64,000 nt of DNA from Streptomyces echinatus (GTDB taxonomy: Bacteria; Actinomycetota; Actinomycetes; Streptomycetales; Streptomycetaceae). Each line of letters begins with the position of its first letter. The first letter of the stretch is position 1. Positions 22,962-30,952 of the stretch are shown one piece after another. Position numbers and translations under genes: made by a program. Under the pieces are notes generated by a model. The model saw nothing but the letters and a program-made list of their open reading frames with translations. It ran no database searches and was not told where the DNA came from. The DNA lies in assembly GCF_014203595.1 (NCBI RefSeq), contig NZ_JACHJK010000015.1, positions 207,099-271,098 on the forward strand. Reading direction: 5' to 3'.

Positions 22962-23969
22962 CTATTCGGGCTGGAACGGGAACCATCCATGGCCGATGTA
23001 CCAGTGGCCGCCGGCTCGCAGATGGTCCCCGACCGCCCGCTCCACGGACGTGCGGCGGGGCAGCTCGGCCACCGGCAGGTCCGGGTCTCCGAAGACGAAC
23101 TGGACGGGCTCGGTGTCGGCCGGTTCGCCGTCCTCACGGGCGATACGGAACCGTTCCTGGAAGCGGACGATGTTGGAATCGGCGGGCAGGTACCGCCGCA
23201 ACGTCGGGTCGAGCAGCCAGGAGTGGCAGAGCACCGCCACCGGCCGGTCCGCGGGGTGGTACCGGGCGAAGAACTCACGGGCCAGCGCCAGGGAGCGGTC
23301 GCAGGCGGACGGGGTCAGCGGACCGTGGAAGTCGGGAATGTGCAGGTCAAGGCAGGGCGTTCCGGGTGCCGCGTCCAGTCCGGCGGCCGCCAGCACCGGC
23401 GCCGTGCGCCGCCCGAGCCGTGCCCGCTCGAACTGGAGCCGTCCCAGCTGGTACAGCTCGCCGCGGAAGTGCCGGACCAGCCAGCGCCACGCCTGCACCC
23501 CGGGCCGGCCGTGCCGCCTGCGGTGCACCGCGATGTGGCGCCCGAGGTCGGCCAGCGTGCGCCGGGTGACCTCGGCCGGGATGCCGCGCGCCCGCTGGTC
23601 CGCGCGGGTGCGGGGCAGGGCCGCGAGGAAGACGAACACCGGGAGGATGTCGGCCAGTTCGGCCGGTGCCGAGGTGAGCAGGGCGTCGAGCCCGGCTGTG
23701 CGGTCCGTGTCGCCGGACTCGCGGAACACCTCCTCGACGCAGTCCGCCAGGAGCCCGAGCGTGTCGGGGTCCTGGGTCACTCCGCGCCACCGGGCGACGA
23801 GTTCGTTGATGTCCTCGTGCGGCACGGCCAGGTCGAGGAGCAGTTCGGGCAGGTCGTCGGCGTCCGGCAGCACGGGCGGTTCCCCCTTCGGCCTCGTCGG
23901 GCGGCCGGGCGCCGACGGGCGGCACCGGCCTCCTCGGGCGGCTTCTGTCTCCACGGACGCGCTCTCCAT
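22962..23969 (-). CDS. acyltransferase-domain protein (GNAT-like, NAT_N/GNAT_C type)
   Basis: The protein has 335 residues. The plan fits the two-domain N-acyltransferase-like proteins of actinobacteria: an N-terminal helical part (LLLDLAVPHEDINELVARWR, ADILPVFVFLAALPRTRADQ, RTLADLGRHIAVHRRRHGRP). The C-terminal domain has GELYQLGRLQFERARLG, CLDLHIPDFHGPLTPSACDR, FFARYHPADRPVAVLCHSWL and LPADSNIVRFQERF. The acceptor is unknown. ATG 23967-23969 has GGAGGA six bases upstream; the frame is open further upstream without similarity. Upstream lies the short tandem repeat near 24075. Confidence 0.75.
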   Translation of the reverse strand: MESASVETEAARGGRCRPSAPGRPTRPKGEPPVLPDADDLPELLLDLAVPHEDINELVARWRGVTQDPDTLGLLADCVEEVFRESGDTDRTAGLDALLTSAPAELADILPVFVFLAALPRTRADQRARGIPAEVTRRTLADLGRHIAVHRRRHGRPGVQAWRWLVRHFRGELYQLGRLQFERARLGRRTAPVLAAAGLDAAPGTPCLDLHIPDFHGPLTPSACDRSLALAREFFARYHPADRPVAVLCHSWLLDPTLRRYLPADSNIVRFQERFRIAREDGEPADTEPVQFVFGDPDLPVAELPRRTSVERAVGDHLRAGGHWYIGHGWFPFQPE

Positions 23970-24074
23970 GAAGCGTCCTCCACGGACACCTCGGGTCTCC
24001 GCGGACGGCGGCCGTGCGCGTCTCACCGGGCATGACCGGCCTGGATCAGCGGTCGCGCGCCGGGCGGCGCCCGG

Positions 24075-24167
24075 GTCGTCCCGTCGAGCGGCGTTCCCGG
24101 CCGGCCCGTCAAGCGGCGCCCCGGCCGTCCCGTCGAGCGGCGTTCCCCGTCGTCCCGTCGAGCGTTG
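24075..24167. repeat. degenerate tandem repeat with a period of about 25-26 bp
   Basis: The words CCGTCGAGCGGCGTTCCC or close variants recur at about 24081, 24106 (CCGTCAAGCGGCGCCCC), 24130 and 24154 (CCGTCGAGCGTTGG). The array lies between the divergent acyltransferase-like and DUF6343 genes. It resembles the 20314 repeat in period but not in sequence. Confidence 0.65.
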
Positions 24168-24215
24168 GTGCACGTCGTCATCGAAGAGTACGTTGCCCTC
24201 AGGAGTGATGGTCCG

Positions 24216-24554
24216 ATGCGTACGGGCAGTGAACCGGCGACCGCGCGCAGTCCCCTGCGAGCGCGGTTCTGGCTGAGCTTGTGGGGACTGCTCTGGGCGA
24301 TCTTCGGCACGGCGGCGTTCGCGCTGGCCGGGCGCCCGGGCTGGGCCGCGGCGTGCGGCGTGCTGTGGCTGGTGATCACGGTCGACATGGCCATGATCCT
24401 CCGGCACATCCGTCAGGGCCCGCACTACCAGCCGGGCCCTGACGTACCGCCGTACCCGCCGCCGGACAACGGTCCGGCGTACCCGGGGCGGCCGGGGAGC
24501 CGGCGGCGGAGCGGACCGCCGTACCCGGGGCCGCCGAGGCACCGGCATCCGTAG
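24216..24554 (+). CDS. DUF6343 family membrane protein
   Basis: The protein has 112 residues. Two membrane helices form a hairpin (FWLSLWGLLWAIFGTAAFAL and GWAAACGVLWLVITVDMAMI). They are followed by LRHIRQGPHYQPGPDVPPYP and a Pro/Gly/Arg-rich tail. The N-terminal MRTGSEPATARSPLRARFW and the RQGPHYQPG motif are typical of a Streptomyces-specific family of unknown function. AGGAGTG at 24201-24207 gives a good ribosome site for ATG 24216; an upstream GTG is less likely. Confidence 0.8.
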   Translation: MRTGSEPATARSPLRARFWLSLWGLLWAIFGTAAFALAGRPGWAAACGVLWLVITVDMAMILRHIRQGPHYQPGPDVPPYPPPDNGPAYPGRPGSRRRSGPPYPGPPRHRHP

Positions 24555-24587
24555 CCGGGCGTAAAGCGGGCGACCGCCGGCCCGCCG

Positions 24588-24968
24588 TCAGTCGTCGAAG
24601 CGGGCGGCCTTCAGGTACTCCGGATTGGGGTCGAGCGCGGCGGCCAGCCGGAAGTGACGCTTGGCCTGGTCGGGGCGGCCCCGGCGCTCGTAGGTGCGGG
24701 CCAGGGCGAAGTGCGCGTAGGCGTTGTCCGGCTCGCGCTCCAGCACGATGGTGAACTCCAGCTCGGCGGGCCGCAGTTGCGCCGCCGCGAAGAAGGCACG
24801 CGCGCGGAGCAGCCGCGCGGCGGTGTTCTCGGGGTGCGCGGCGATCACTCCGTCGAGCAGCTTCACCGCGCCCCGCGGGTCCCGTGCGTTGAGCAGCTGC
24901 TCGGCGGCGCGGAAGTCGATGACATGCGTTTCCGGAGTACGTCCGGTGGAACCGCTGGTCTCGGGCAC
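24588..24968 (-). CDS. tetratricopeptide repeat protein
   Basis: The protein has 126 residues. About three TPR units are visible: AEQLLNARDPRGAVKLLDGV, ARLLRARAFFAAAQLRPAEL and AHFALARTYERRGRPDQAKR, with the usual A-x3-L/A-x6-G/A-x3-A spacing. The N-terminal MPETSGSTGRTPETHVIDFR is conserved in the family that sits after coaE in streptomycetes. TPR proteins are scaffolds; the partner is unknown. It is 49 bp downstream of coaE on the same strand and probably cotranscribed. Confidence 0.88.
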   Translation of the reverse strand: MPETSGSTGRTPETHVIDFRAAEQLLNARDPRGAVKLLDGVIAAHPENTAARLLRARAFFAAAQLRPAELEFTIVLEREPDNAYAHFALARTYERRGRPDQAKRHFRLAAALDPNPEYLKAARFDD

Positions 24969-25017
24969 GGCTGAGTCCTTCCCTTGCTCAGGTGGTTCAA
25001 CGCCCCGAACGCACGGG

Positions 25018-25635
25018 CTATTCCGTGTCCGCGGCCGCCTGTCGCGCCCGGCGCGCGAGGTCGTCCCACACCTCGGCGACGCGCTTCTTCAGCGCGTCCA
25101 GGGGTACGTCGTTGTCGACGAGGATGTCCGCGATCTCCCGGCGCTGTTCGCGGGTCGCCTGTGCCGCCATGCGCGCGCGTGCGTCCTCCTCGGTCATCTC
25201 CCGCAGCCGTACCAGCCGGTCGAGCTGGGTCTCGGGGCTCGCGTCCACGACGATCACGACGTCGTAGAGCGGTGCGAGACCGTTCTCGGTGAGCAGGGGC
25301 ACGTCATGGACCACCACGGCGTCCTCGGCCGCGGCGCACTCCAGCTCGCGGGAGCGGGCGCCCACCAACGGATGCACGATCGAGTTGAGGACGGCGAGCT
25401 TCTCGGGGTCGGCGAAGACGATCGAGCCTAGCCGGGGCCGGTCCAGGCTGCCGTCGGCGGTGAGGATGTCCGTCCCGAAGGCGTCGACCACGGCCGCGAG
25501 GCCGGGGGTGCCGGGCGCCACGACCTCGCGCGCGATGCGGTCCGCGTCGATCAGCACGGCGCCGTGCTCCACGAGCAGCCGCGACACCTCGCTCTTGCCG
25601 GCGCCGATACCGCCGGTCAGGCCCACTGTCAGCAT
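25018..25635 (-). CDS. coaE: dephospho-CoA kinase
   Basis: The protein has 205 residues, full length. Walker A is VGLTGGIGAGKSEVSRLL at the very N-terminus. It is followed by the conserved LIDADRIAREVVAPGTPGLA, the helix LGSIVFADPEKLAVLNSIVHP, VVHDVPLLTENGLAPLYDVV and VVDASPETQLDRLVRLREMT, with basic lid residues. The enzyme phosphorylates the 3'-OH of dephospho-CoA, the last step of CoA synthesis. It lies between the PAC2 gene and a TPR gene, the normal order in streptomycetes. Confidence 0.95.
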   Translation of the reverse strand: MLTVGLTGGIGAGKSEVSRLLVEHGAVLIDADRIAREVVAPGTPGLAAVVDAFGTDILTADGSLDRPRLGSIVFADPEKLAVLNSIVHPLVGARSRELECAAAEDAVVVHDVPLLTENGLAPLYDVVIVVDASPETQLDRLVRLREMTEEDARARMAAQATREQRREIADILVDNDVPLDALKKRVAEVWDDLARRARQAAADTE

Positions 25636-25706
25636 GAGCGGAAGCTTAGGCCCTGCGGCCGGGGACCCCGCCGACGGCCCCGCGGCCGCCCGTCGACGGG
25701 GGCCGT

Positions 25707-25781
25707 AGGGACTTTGGTCTGGATCACGCCGGGCTCGCGGGCCGTGGTGCCCGATCCGGCGTGATCCGAACGAAAGACCCT
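25707..25781. terminator. long inverted repeat between the PAC2 and coaE genes
   Basis: GGATCACGCCGG (25721-25732) and CCGGCGTGATCC (25756-25767) are a perfect 12-bp dyad with a 23-base loop. The pairing extends outward imperfectly for another 14 bases on each side (25707-25720 with 25768-25781, sharing AGGG-CTTT-GT). The right arm touches the PAC2 stop codon at 25780-25782. It may end PAC2 transcripts, or attenuate read-through into coaE, which lies downstream on the same strand. Confidence 0.65.
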
Positions 25782-26718
25782 AGTTGTCGCCCTCGCGCTC
25801 CGCCAGGAACCGCTCGAACTCCTGCCCGATCTCGTCCGCCGAGGGGATGTCGACGGGCTCGGCCAGCATGTTGCCCCGGGTCTCGGCGCCCGCGGCCGCG
25901 TCGTACTGGTGCTCAAGGCCCTGGACCAGCGCGGTCAGTTCCTCGTCGCCCTCCCGGATCTGCCGGTCGATCTCGTTCTGCGTGCGGTGCGCGTCCGTGC
26001 GCAGCGAGTGGGCCACGCCGGGCAGCACGAGACCGGTGGCGGCCGTGACGGCCTCCAGGACGGTCAGCGCGGCGTCCGGGTACGGGGAACGGGCGATGTA
26101 GTGCGGGACGTGCGCGGCGACGCCCAGGACGTCGTGCCCGGCCTCCATGAGGCGGTACTCGATCAGCGATTCCGCGCTGCCGGGCACCTGCGCCTCGTCG
26201 AAGGGGCTGCGGTGACCGGGGACGAGGTCGGTGCGGTTGCCGTGCGGGGTCAGACCCACCGGGCGGGTGTGCGGGACACCCATGGGGATGCCGTGGAAGT
26301 TCACGGACAGGCGCACGCCGAGCCGTTCCACCATCTGCTGCACCGCCGCCGCGAACCGCTCCCACTCCACGTCCGGCTCGGGGCCGGACAGCAGGAGGAA
26401 CGGGGCACCGGTGGTGTCCTGGACAAGGTGGACCTCTATGGCCGGGACCTCGTAGTCGGTCCAGCGGTCCCGCTTGAAGGTCAGCAGGGGCCGGCGGGCA
26501 CGGTAGTCCACGAGCCGGTCGTGGTCGAAGCGGGCCACGACCTGGTGGGGCAGCGAGTCGAGCAGCCGGTCGACGATCTGGTCGCCGGTCTCGCCCGCGT
26601 CGATGTATCCGTCGAAGTGGTAGAGCATGACAAGGCCGGCCGACTCCTGGGCGAGCGCCATGTCGACAACGGCGAGGCCCTTCGGCTCCCATGCGTACAA
26701 ACCCTGCGGATCAAGCAC
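25780..26718 (-). CDS. PAC2-family protein (proteasome assembly chaperone-like)
   Basis: The protein has 312 residues. It begins MLDPQGLYAWEPKGLAVVDM and has the PAC2 signature regions: VMLYHFDGYIDAGETGDQIV, SGPEPDVEWERFAAAVQQMV, FHGIPMGVPHTRPVGLTPHG and GVAAHVPHYIARSPYPDAAL. The C-terminus is acidic and helical (ADEIGQEFERFLAEREGDN). In actinobacteria PAC2 proteins are conserved near core genes but their role is unproven; eukaryotic members help assemble the 20S proteasome. It precedes coaE by 144 bp, with a large dyad between. Confidence 0.9.
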   Translation of the reverse strand: MLDPQGLYAWEPKGLAVVDMALAQESAGLVMLYHFDGYIDAGETGDQIVDRLLDSLPHQVVARFDHDRLVDYRARRPLLTFKRDRWTDYEVPAIEVHLVQDTTGAPFLLLSGPEPDVEWERFAAAVQQMVERLGVRLSVNFHGIPMGVPHTRPVGLTPHGNRTDLVPGHRSPFDEAQVPGSAESLIEYRLMEAGHDVLGVAAHVPHYIARSPYPDAALTVLEAVTAATGLVLPGVAHSLRTDAHRTQNEIDRQIREGDEELTALVQGLEHQYDAAAGAETRGNMLAEPVDIPSADEIGQEFERFLAEREGDN

Positions 26719-26815
26719 TGTGACCGCTCCTCCTCGTGTTCGTCATCGACAACGTGCCCTGGAGCGCGGGAATTCCCGCGACACACCGCTGATCTGCGAT
26801 CTCGTGCGGAACGTC

Positions 26816-26844
26816 TTGACGCCCCGTCACCTGGTCCCTACCTT
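26816..26844 (+). promoter_or_regulatory. sigma-70 (HrdB)-type promoter of the beta-helix gene
   Basis: TTGACG at 26816-26821 and TACCTT at 26839-26844 are separated by 17 bp, close to the vegetative consensus. Transcription would start near 26851, giving an 85-base leader before ATG 26936. GTTCAT occurs at about 26859 and 26876 and CGTTCAG between them, just downstream, which could be a regulator site. Confidence 0.65.
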
Positions 26845-26935
26845 CACGACCATCGGTGTTCATACTGACGTTCAGCGTTCATGTATGGGAAATGACTGGC
26901 CCGTGACGACCCGTCCGTACGACAGGAGAGCAGCC

Positions 26936-27898
26936 ATGCGCATACGCACACCGCTCACCTCCCTGCTCGCCACGACCCTCGCCGCCGGCGGCCTGCTCGT
27001 GACCGCCGACGGCCCGGCCGCGGCCGCCACCACCCTCGAGGTGACGACAGCCGCCCAGCTGAAGAGCGCGCTCGGCGCCGCGGGGCCGGGCGACACGATC
27101 CACCTGGCGGACGGCACCTACACCGGGAACTTCAAGGCGACCACCCCGGCCACGGCGTCCGCCCGTATCACCCTCACCGGCTCCCCCCGTGCCGTGCTCA
27201 CCGCCGGCGGCGGCTACGGGCTGCACCTGAACGGCGCCTCCTACTGGACGGTCAGCGGTGTGACGGTGACCGGCGGCCAGAAGGGCATCGTGATCGACTC
27301 GGCCCGGGGCGTCGTCGTGGACGGTGTCACGGTGCACGGCCTGGACATGGAGGGCGTGCACTTCCGCAACTCCAGCACGGACGGCGTGATCAGGAATTCG
27401 AGGATCTACGACACCGGGAACGACGGCCGTGGCATGGGCGAGGGGGTCTACGTGGGCACCGCGAACACGCTGTCCGACAAGAGCGACCGCGTTCAGATCC
27501 TGGCCAACACGATCGGACCGGACGTGGGCGGCGAGAACGTCGACATCAAGGAGGGCACGACCGGCGCGCGGATCGTCGGCAACACCTTCGACGGCAGCGG
27601 CCTGACCGGCGCGAACTACGACGACTCCTGGGTCGACGTGAAGGGCGACGACGTCCTCGTCCAGGACAACACCGGCACCCGGACCAGCAACGACGGCTAC
27701 CAGACCCACACCCAGCAGTCCGGCTGGGGCTGCGGCACGGTGTTCCGGGGCAACAAGTCGACTTTGACCGGCGCCACCGGCTCGACCCAGCTGGCGATCG
27801 ATGTCACCAACAGCAGCACCGGCTGCAGGACGACGGTCTACGCCGGCAACACGGTGGCGGGCGGCAAGGGGCTGACGAACATCCCGCTCACCCCCTGA
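26936..27898 (+). CDS. secreted right-handed parallel beta-helix protein (pectate lyase-like)
   Basis: The protein has 320 residues. A Sec signal peptide covers the first 30 (MRIRTPLTSLLATTLAAGGL, cleavage after AAA). The mature part begins with ALGAAGPGDTIHLADGTYTG, the usual first coil of chondroitinase/pectate-lyase-like beta-helices. Successive turns follow (YWTVSGVTVTGGQKGIVIDS, VVDGVTVHGLDMEGVHFRNS, VIRNSRIYDTGNDGRGMGEG). A polysaccharide lyase or cell-wall role is possible; no clear catalytic set was identified. CAGGAGAG lies five bases before ATG 26936, and a good vegetative promoter lies upstream. Confidence 0.88.
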   Translation: MRIRTPLTSLLATTLAAGGLLVTADGPAAAATTLEVTTAAQLKSALGAAGPGDTIHLADGTYTGNFKATTPATASARITLTGSPRAVLTAGGGYGLHLNGASYWTVSGVTVTGGQKGIVIDSARGVVVDGVTVHGLDMEGVHFRNSSTDGVIRNSRIYDTGNDGRGMGEGVYVGTANTLSDKSDRVQILANTIGPDVGGENVDIKEGTTGARIVGNTFDGSGLTGANYDDSWVDVKGDDVLVQDNTGTRTSNDGYQTHTQQSGWGCGTVFRGNKSTLTGATGSTQLAIDVTNSSTGCRTTVYAGNTVAGGKGLTNIPLTP

Positions 27899-28021
27899 CG
27901 AGGGCCGCGGTGACTGCCCAGGGGCGCGGGGCTGTACCGATATGCGGCTCCGCCGCGTGGGCGCGGCCAGCCGCAGCGCGCCCGGCAGCCGAGGGACTAC
28001 CGGCCGGGGTCCGAAAACACC

Positions 28022-28053
28022 GAGGGGCCGTACCTCGAAAGGTACGGCCCCTC
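28022..28053. terminator. perfect hairpin between convergent beta-helix and rpsA genes
   Basis: GAGGGGCCGTACCT (28022-28035) pairs perfectly with AGGTACGGCCCCTC (28040-28053) around a CGAA tetraloop. The 14-bp stem lies between the stops at 27898 and 28087 and can end transcription from both sides. Confidence 0.88.
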
Positions 28054-28086
28054 AGCCTGCTATCGGCTAAGCCTCAGCGGCTGCGT

Positions 28087-29580
28087 TCAGCTCTGGCCGC
28101 CGGCCAGCTTCTCGCGCAGCGCGGCAAGCGCCTCGTCAGAGGCCAGGGCACCGGAGGTGTCCGCACCCTCGGAGGAGTACGAACCGCCACCCGACGCGGC
28201 CGGAGCGGCAGCCTCGCCACCCTCGGCGGCAGCGGCAGCGTCGGCCTCGCGGCTCTTGATGACCTGCTGCTGGTGCTGCTCGAAGCGCTGCTGCGCCTCC
28301 GCGTACTGGTGCTCCCACGCCTCGCGCTGGGTCTCGTAGCCCTCGAGCCAGTCGTTGGTCTCGGGGTCGAAGCCCTCGGGGTAGATGTAGTTGCCCTGGT
28401 CGTCGTACGACGCGGCCATGCCGTACAGGGTCGGGTCGAACTCGACCGTCGCCGGGTCGGCACCGAAGGCCTCGTTGGCCTGCTTCAGCGAGAGGCTGAT
28501 GCGACGGCGCTCGAGGTCGATGTCGATGACCTTGACGAAGATCTCGTCGTTGACCTGGACGACCTGCTCCGGGATCTCCACGTGGCGCTCGGCCAGCTCG
28601 GAGATGTGGACCAGACCCTCGATGCCCTCGTCCACGCGGACGAACGCACCGAACGGCACCAGCTTCGTGACCTTGCCGGGCACGACCTGGCCGATCTGGT
28701 GGGTGCGGGCGAACTGCTGCCACGGGTCTTCCTGGGTCGCCTTCAGCGACAGGGAGACGCGCTCGCGGTCCATGTCCACGTCGAGAACCTCGACGGTGAC
28801 CTCCTGGCCGACCTCGACAACCTCGGACGGGTGGTCGATGTGCTTCCAGGACAGCTCGGAGACGTGCACCAGACCGTCGACGCCACCCAGGTCCACGAAG
28901 GCACCGAAGTTGACGATCGAGGAGACGACGCCGGAACGGACCTGACCCTTCTGGAGGGTCGTGAGGAACGTCTGGCGGACCTCGGACTGGGTCTGCTCCA
29001 GCCAGGCGCGGCGGGACAGGACCACGTTGTTGCGGTTCTTGTCCAGCTCGATGATCTTGGCCTCGAGCTCCTTGCCCACGTAGGGCTGGAGGTCGCGGAC
29101 ACGGCGCATCTCGACGAGAGAAGCCGGCAGGAAGCCACGGAGGCCGATGTCGAGGATGAGACCACCCTTGACGACCTCGATGACGGTGCCGGTGACGATG
29201 CCGTCCTCTTCCTTGATCTTCTCGATGGTGCCCCAGGCGCGCTCGTACTGGGCGCGCTTCTTCGAGAGGATCAGGCGGCCTTCCTTGTCCTCCTTCTGGA
29301 GGACCAGGGCCTCGATCTCGTCGCCGACCTTGACGACCTCGTTCGGGTCGACGTCGTGCTTGATCGAGAGCTCTCGGCTCGGGATGACACCTTCGGTCTT
29401 GTAACCGATGTCGAGCAGGACCTCGTCCCGGTCGACCTTCACGATGACGCCGTCGACGATGTCGCCGTCGTTGAAGTACTTGATCGTCTCGTCGATCGCG
29501 GCGAGGAAAGCTTCCTCGTTACCGATGTCGTTGACCGCAACCTGCGGGGTGGTGGCGGTGGTCTCGGTGCTGCTCGTCAT
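28087..29580 (-). CDS. rpsA: 30S ribosomal protein S1
   Basis: The protein has 497 residues. Four S1 (OB-fold) domains are visible, starting near GDIVDGVIVKVDRDEVLLDI, GIVTGTVIEVVKGGLILDIG, QVRSGVVSSIVNFGAFVDLG and QVVPGKVTKLVPFGAFVRVD. The acidic C-terminal tail (EHQYAEAQQRFEQHQQQVIK then Ala/Gly-rich) is the usual actinobacterial type. S1 helps mRNAs bind the 30S subunit. The start MTSSTETTATTPQVAVNDIG at 29578-29580 has only a weak, distant GGAG. A near-consensus promoter about 200 bp upstream leaves a leader of about 190 bases, consistent with autogenous control. Confidence 0.97.
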   Translation of the reverse strand: MTSSTETTATTPQVAVNDIGNEEAFLAAIDETIKYFNDGDIVDGVIVKVDRDEVLLDIGYKTEGVIPSRELSIKHDVDPNEVVKVGDEIEALVLQKEDKEGRLILSKKRAQYERAWGTIEKIKEEDGIVTGTVIEVVKGGLILDIGLRGFLPASLVEMRRVRDLQPYVGKELEAKIIELDKNRNNVVLSRRAWLEQTQSEVRQTFLTTLQKGQVRSGVVSSIVNFGAFVDLGGVDGLVHVSELSWKHIDHPSEVVEVGQEVTVEVLDVDMDRERVSLSLKATQEDPWQQFARTHQIGQVVPGKVTKLVPFGAFVRVDEGIEGLVHISELAERHVEIPEQVVQVNDEIFVKVIDIDLERRRISLSLKQANEAFGADPATVEFDPTLYGMAASYDDQGNYIYPEGFDPETNDWLEGYETQREAWEHQYAEAQQRFEQHQQQVIKSREADAAAAAEGGEAAAPAASGGGSYSSEGADTSGALASDEALAALREKLAGGQS

Positions 29581-29779
29581 GTGGGAAAGGGCTCCGGTAC
29601 GGACATTGAAGTCGTAGGTACTGCTACGCCGGAGCCCGTATCGCTCTGCAGAAGCCGGACAGCCAAGGAAGCGCCCCACCAGGAACCTGGCGATGGCGCC
29701 TCGACAACCGAGGGGACATACAACAGATGCGAGCGCAGCCTGCTACGTCTGAGGTGCGCAGGCTCGCAGCGCAACTTGT

Positions 29780-29808
29780 AGCATACGGGGGCAGCCGGAC
29801 AGGGTCAA
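29780..29808 (-). promoter_or_regulatory. strong vegetative promoter of rpsA
   Basis: On the minus strand TTGACC (29803-29808) and TATGCT (29780-29785) are exactly 17 bp apart. This is one of the closest matches to the sigma-70/HrdB consensus in the window, fitting a ribosomal protein gene. A start near 29773 gives an untranslated leader of about 190 bases. Confidence 0.8.
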
Positions 29809-29948
29809 TGCGCGAAGGCGCACACCCAGGGCGGATCGCCGCATAACCGGCAGAAGATTCACCCCGACGGGCCACACGGGCCCATGGGAGCCCTTCCCTA
29901 CCCACCCCTCGGCGGGTTGGACGGAAGAGTACGACGAGGGAGCCGATC

Positions 29949-30782
29949 ATCCAAGAGGCGGAAGCGTACGACCCGGAGCGGTCCGAGGAGACCGAGCCGG
30001 AGGCCACCCGGCGTGACGCCGGTGTCACCGAGAGCGCGCGGGCCAATCGTGGCTGGTGGGACCGCAACGCGGACGAGTACCAGGTCGAGCACGGCACGTT
30101 CCTCGGGGACGACCGCTTCGTGTGGGGCCCGGAGGGCCTGGACGAGGTGGAGGCGGAGCTGCTCGGCCCGCAGGAGGAGCTGAAGGGCAAGGAGATCCTG
30201 GAGATCGGCGCGGGCGCGGCGCAGTGCGCGCGCTGGCTGGCCGCCCAGGGCGCGCGGCCGGTGGCCCTGGACCTCTCGCACCGCCAGCTCCAGCACGCGC
30301 TGCGGATCGGCGGGGTGTTCCCGCTGGTCTGCGCGGACGCCGGCGCGCTGCCCTTCGCGGACGGCTCCTTCGACCTGGCCTGCTCCGCGTACGGGGCGCT
30401 GCCGTTCGTGGCCGACCCGCGGCTGGTCCTGCGCGAGGTGCGCCGGGTGCTGCGGCCGGGCGGGCGGTTCGTGTTCTCGCTGACGCATCCGCTGCGCTGG
30501 GCGTTCCCGGACGAGCCGGGGCCCGAGGGCCTGTCGGTCTCCTCGTCCTACTTCGACCGCACGCCCTACGTGGAGCAGGACGAGCAGGGCCACGCGGTGT
30601 ACGTGGAGCACCACAGGACGCTCGGCGACCGGGTGCGGGACATCGTGGCCTCCGGGTTCCGGCTGGTGGACCTGGTGGAACCGGAGTGGCCGGCCTGGAA
30701 CACCTCGGAGTGGGGCGGCTGGTCGCCCCTCCGCGGAAACCTGGTCCCCGGCACGGCGATCTTCGTCTGCGAGCGGGACTGA
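29949..30782 (+). CDS. class I SAM-dependent methyltransferase, apparently non-canonical start
   Basis: The protein would have about 277 residues. The methyltransferase core is clear: EILEIGAGAAQCARWLAAQG (motif I), VALDLSHRQLQHALRIGG, LPFADGSFDLACSAYGALPF, REVRRVLRPGGRFVFSLTHP. The conserved N-terminal ESARANRGWWDRNADEYQVE lies upstream of the first in-frame GTG (30120). Coding-type codons continue to ATC ATC CAA GAG at 29946-29957, with GAGGGAG at 29936-29942, but no ATG, GTG or TTG is in frame there. ATC 29949 is therefore shown as the likely start; a sequencing error or a truncated product from 30120 are alternatives. A 40-bp palindrome follows the stop. Confidence 0.75.
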   Translation: MQEAEAYDPERSEETEPEATRRDAGVTESARANRGWWDRNADEYQVEHGTFLGDDRFVWGPEGLDEVEAELLGPQEELKGKEILEIGAGAAQCARWLAAQGARPVALDLSHRQLQHALRIGGVFPLVCADAGALPFADGSFDLACSAYGALPFVADPRLVLREVRRVLRPGGRFVFSLTHPLRWAFPDEPGPEGLSVSSSYFDRTPYVEQDEQGHAVYVEHHRTLGDRVRDIVASGFRLVDLVEPEWPAWNTSEWGGWSPLRGNLVPGTAIFVCERD

Positions 30783-30795
30783 CACCCTTGTGATC

Positions 30796-30835
30796 CGCCT
30801 GCGCGCGCGTGCACATGTGCACGCGCGCGCAGGCG
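30796..30835. terminator. 40-bp perfect palindrome after the methyltransferase gene
   Basis: Bases 30796-30815 are the exact reverse complement of 30816-30835, centred on TGCACATGTGCA, with long CGCGCG runs in the arms. It begins 13 bp after the methyltransferase stop, followed by TTTCC. It probably acts as a terminator, though a perfect no-spacer palindrome could also be a cruciform or a protein-binding site. Confidence 0.7.
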
Positions 30836-30952
30836 TTTCCCCGCGGGCCGGTCGCCGTCCGCGGCGGCCTCGTCCCTGGGGGCACGCGCGCGTGGGGACC
30901 GTTCTCGTCGTCGGCGTGGGGACCGTTCTCCTCGTCGTACGACACTGGGGGC

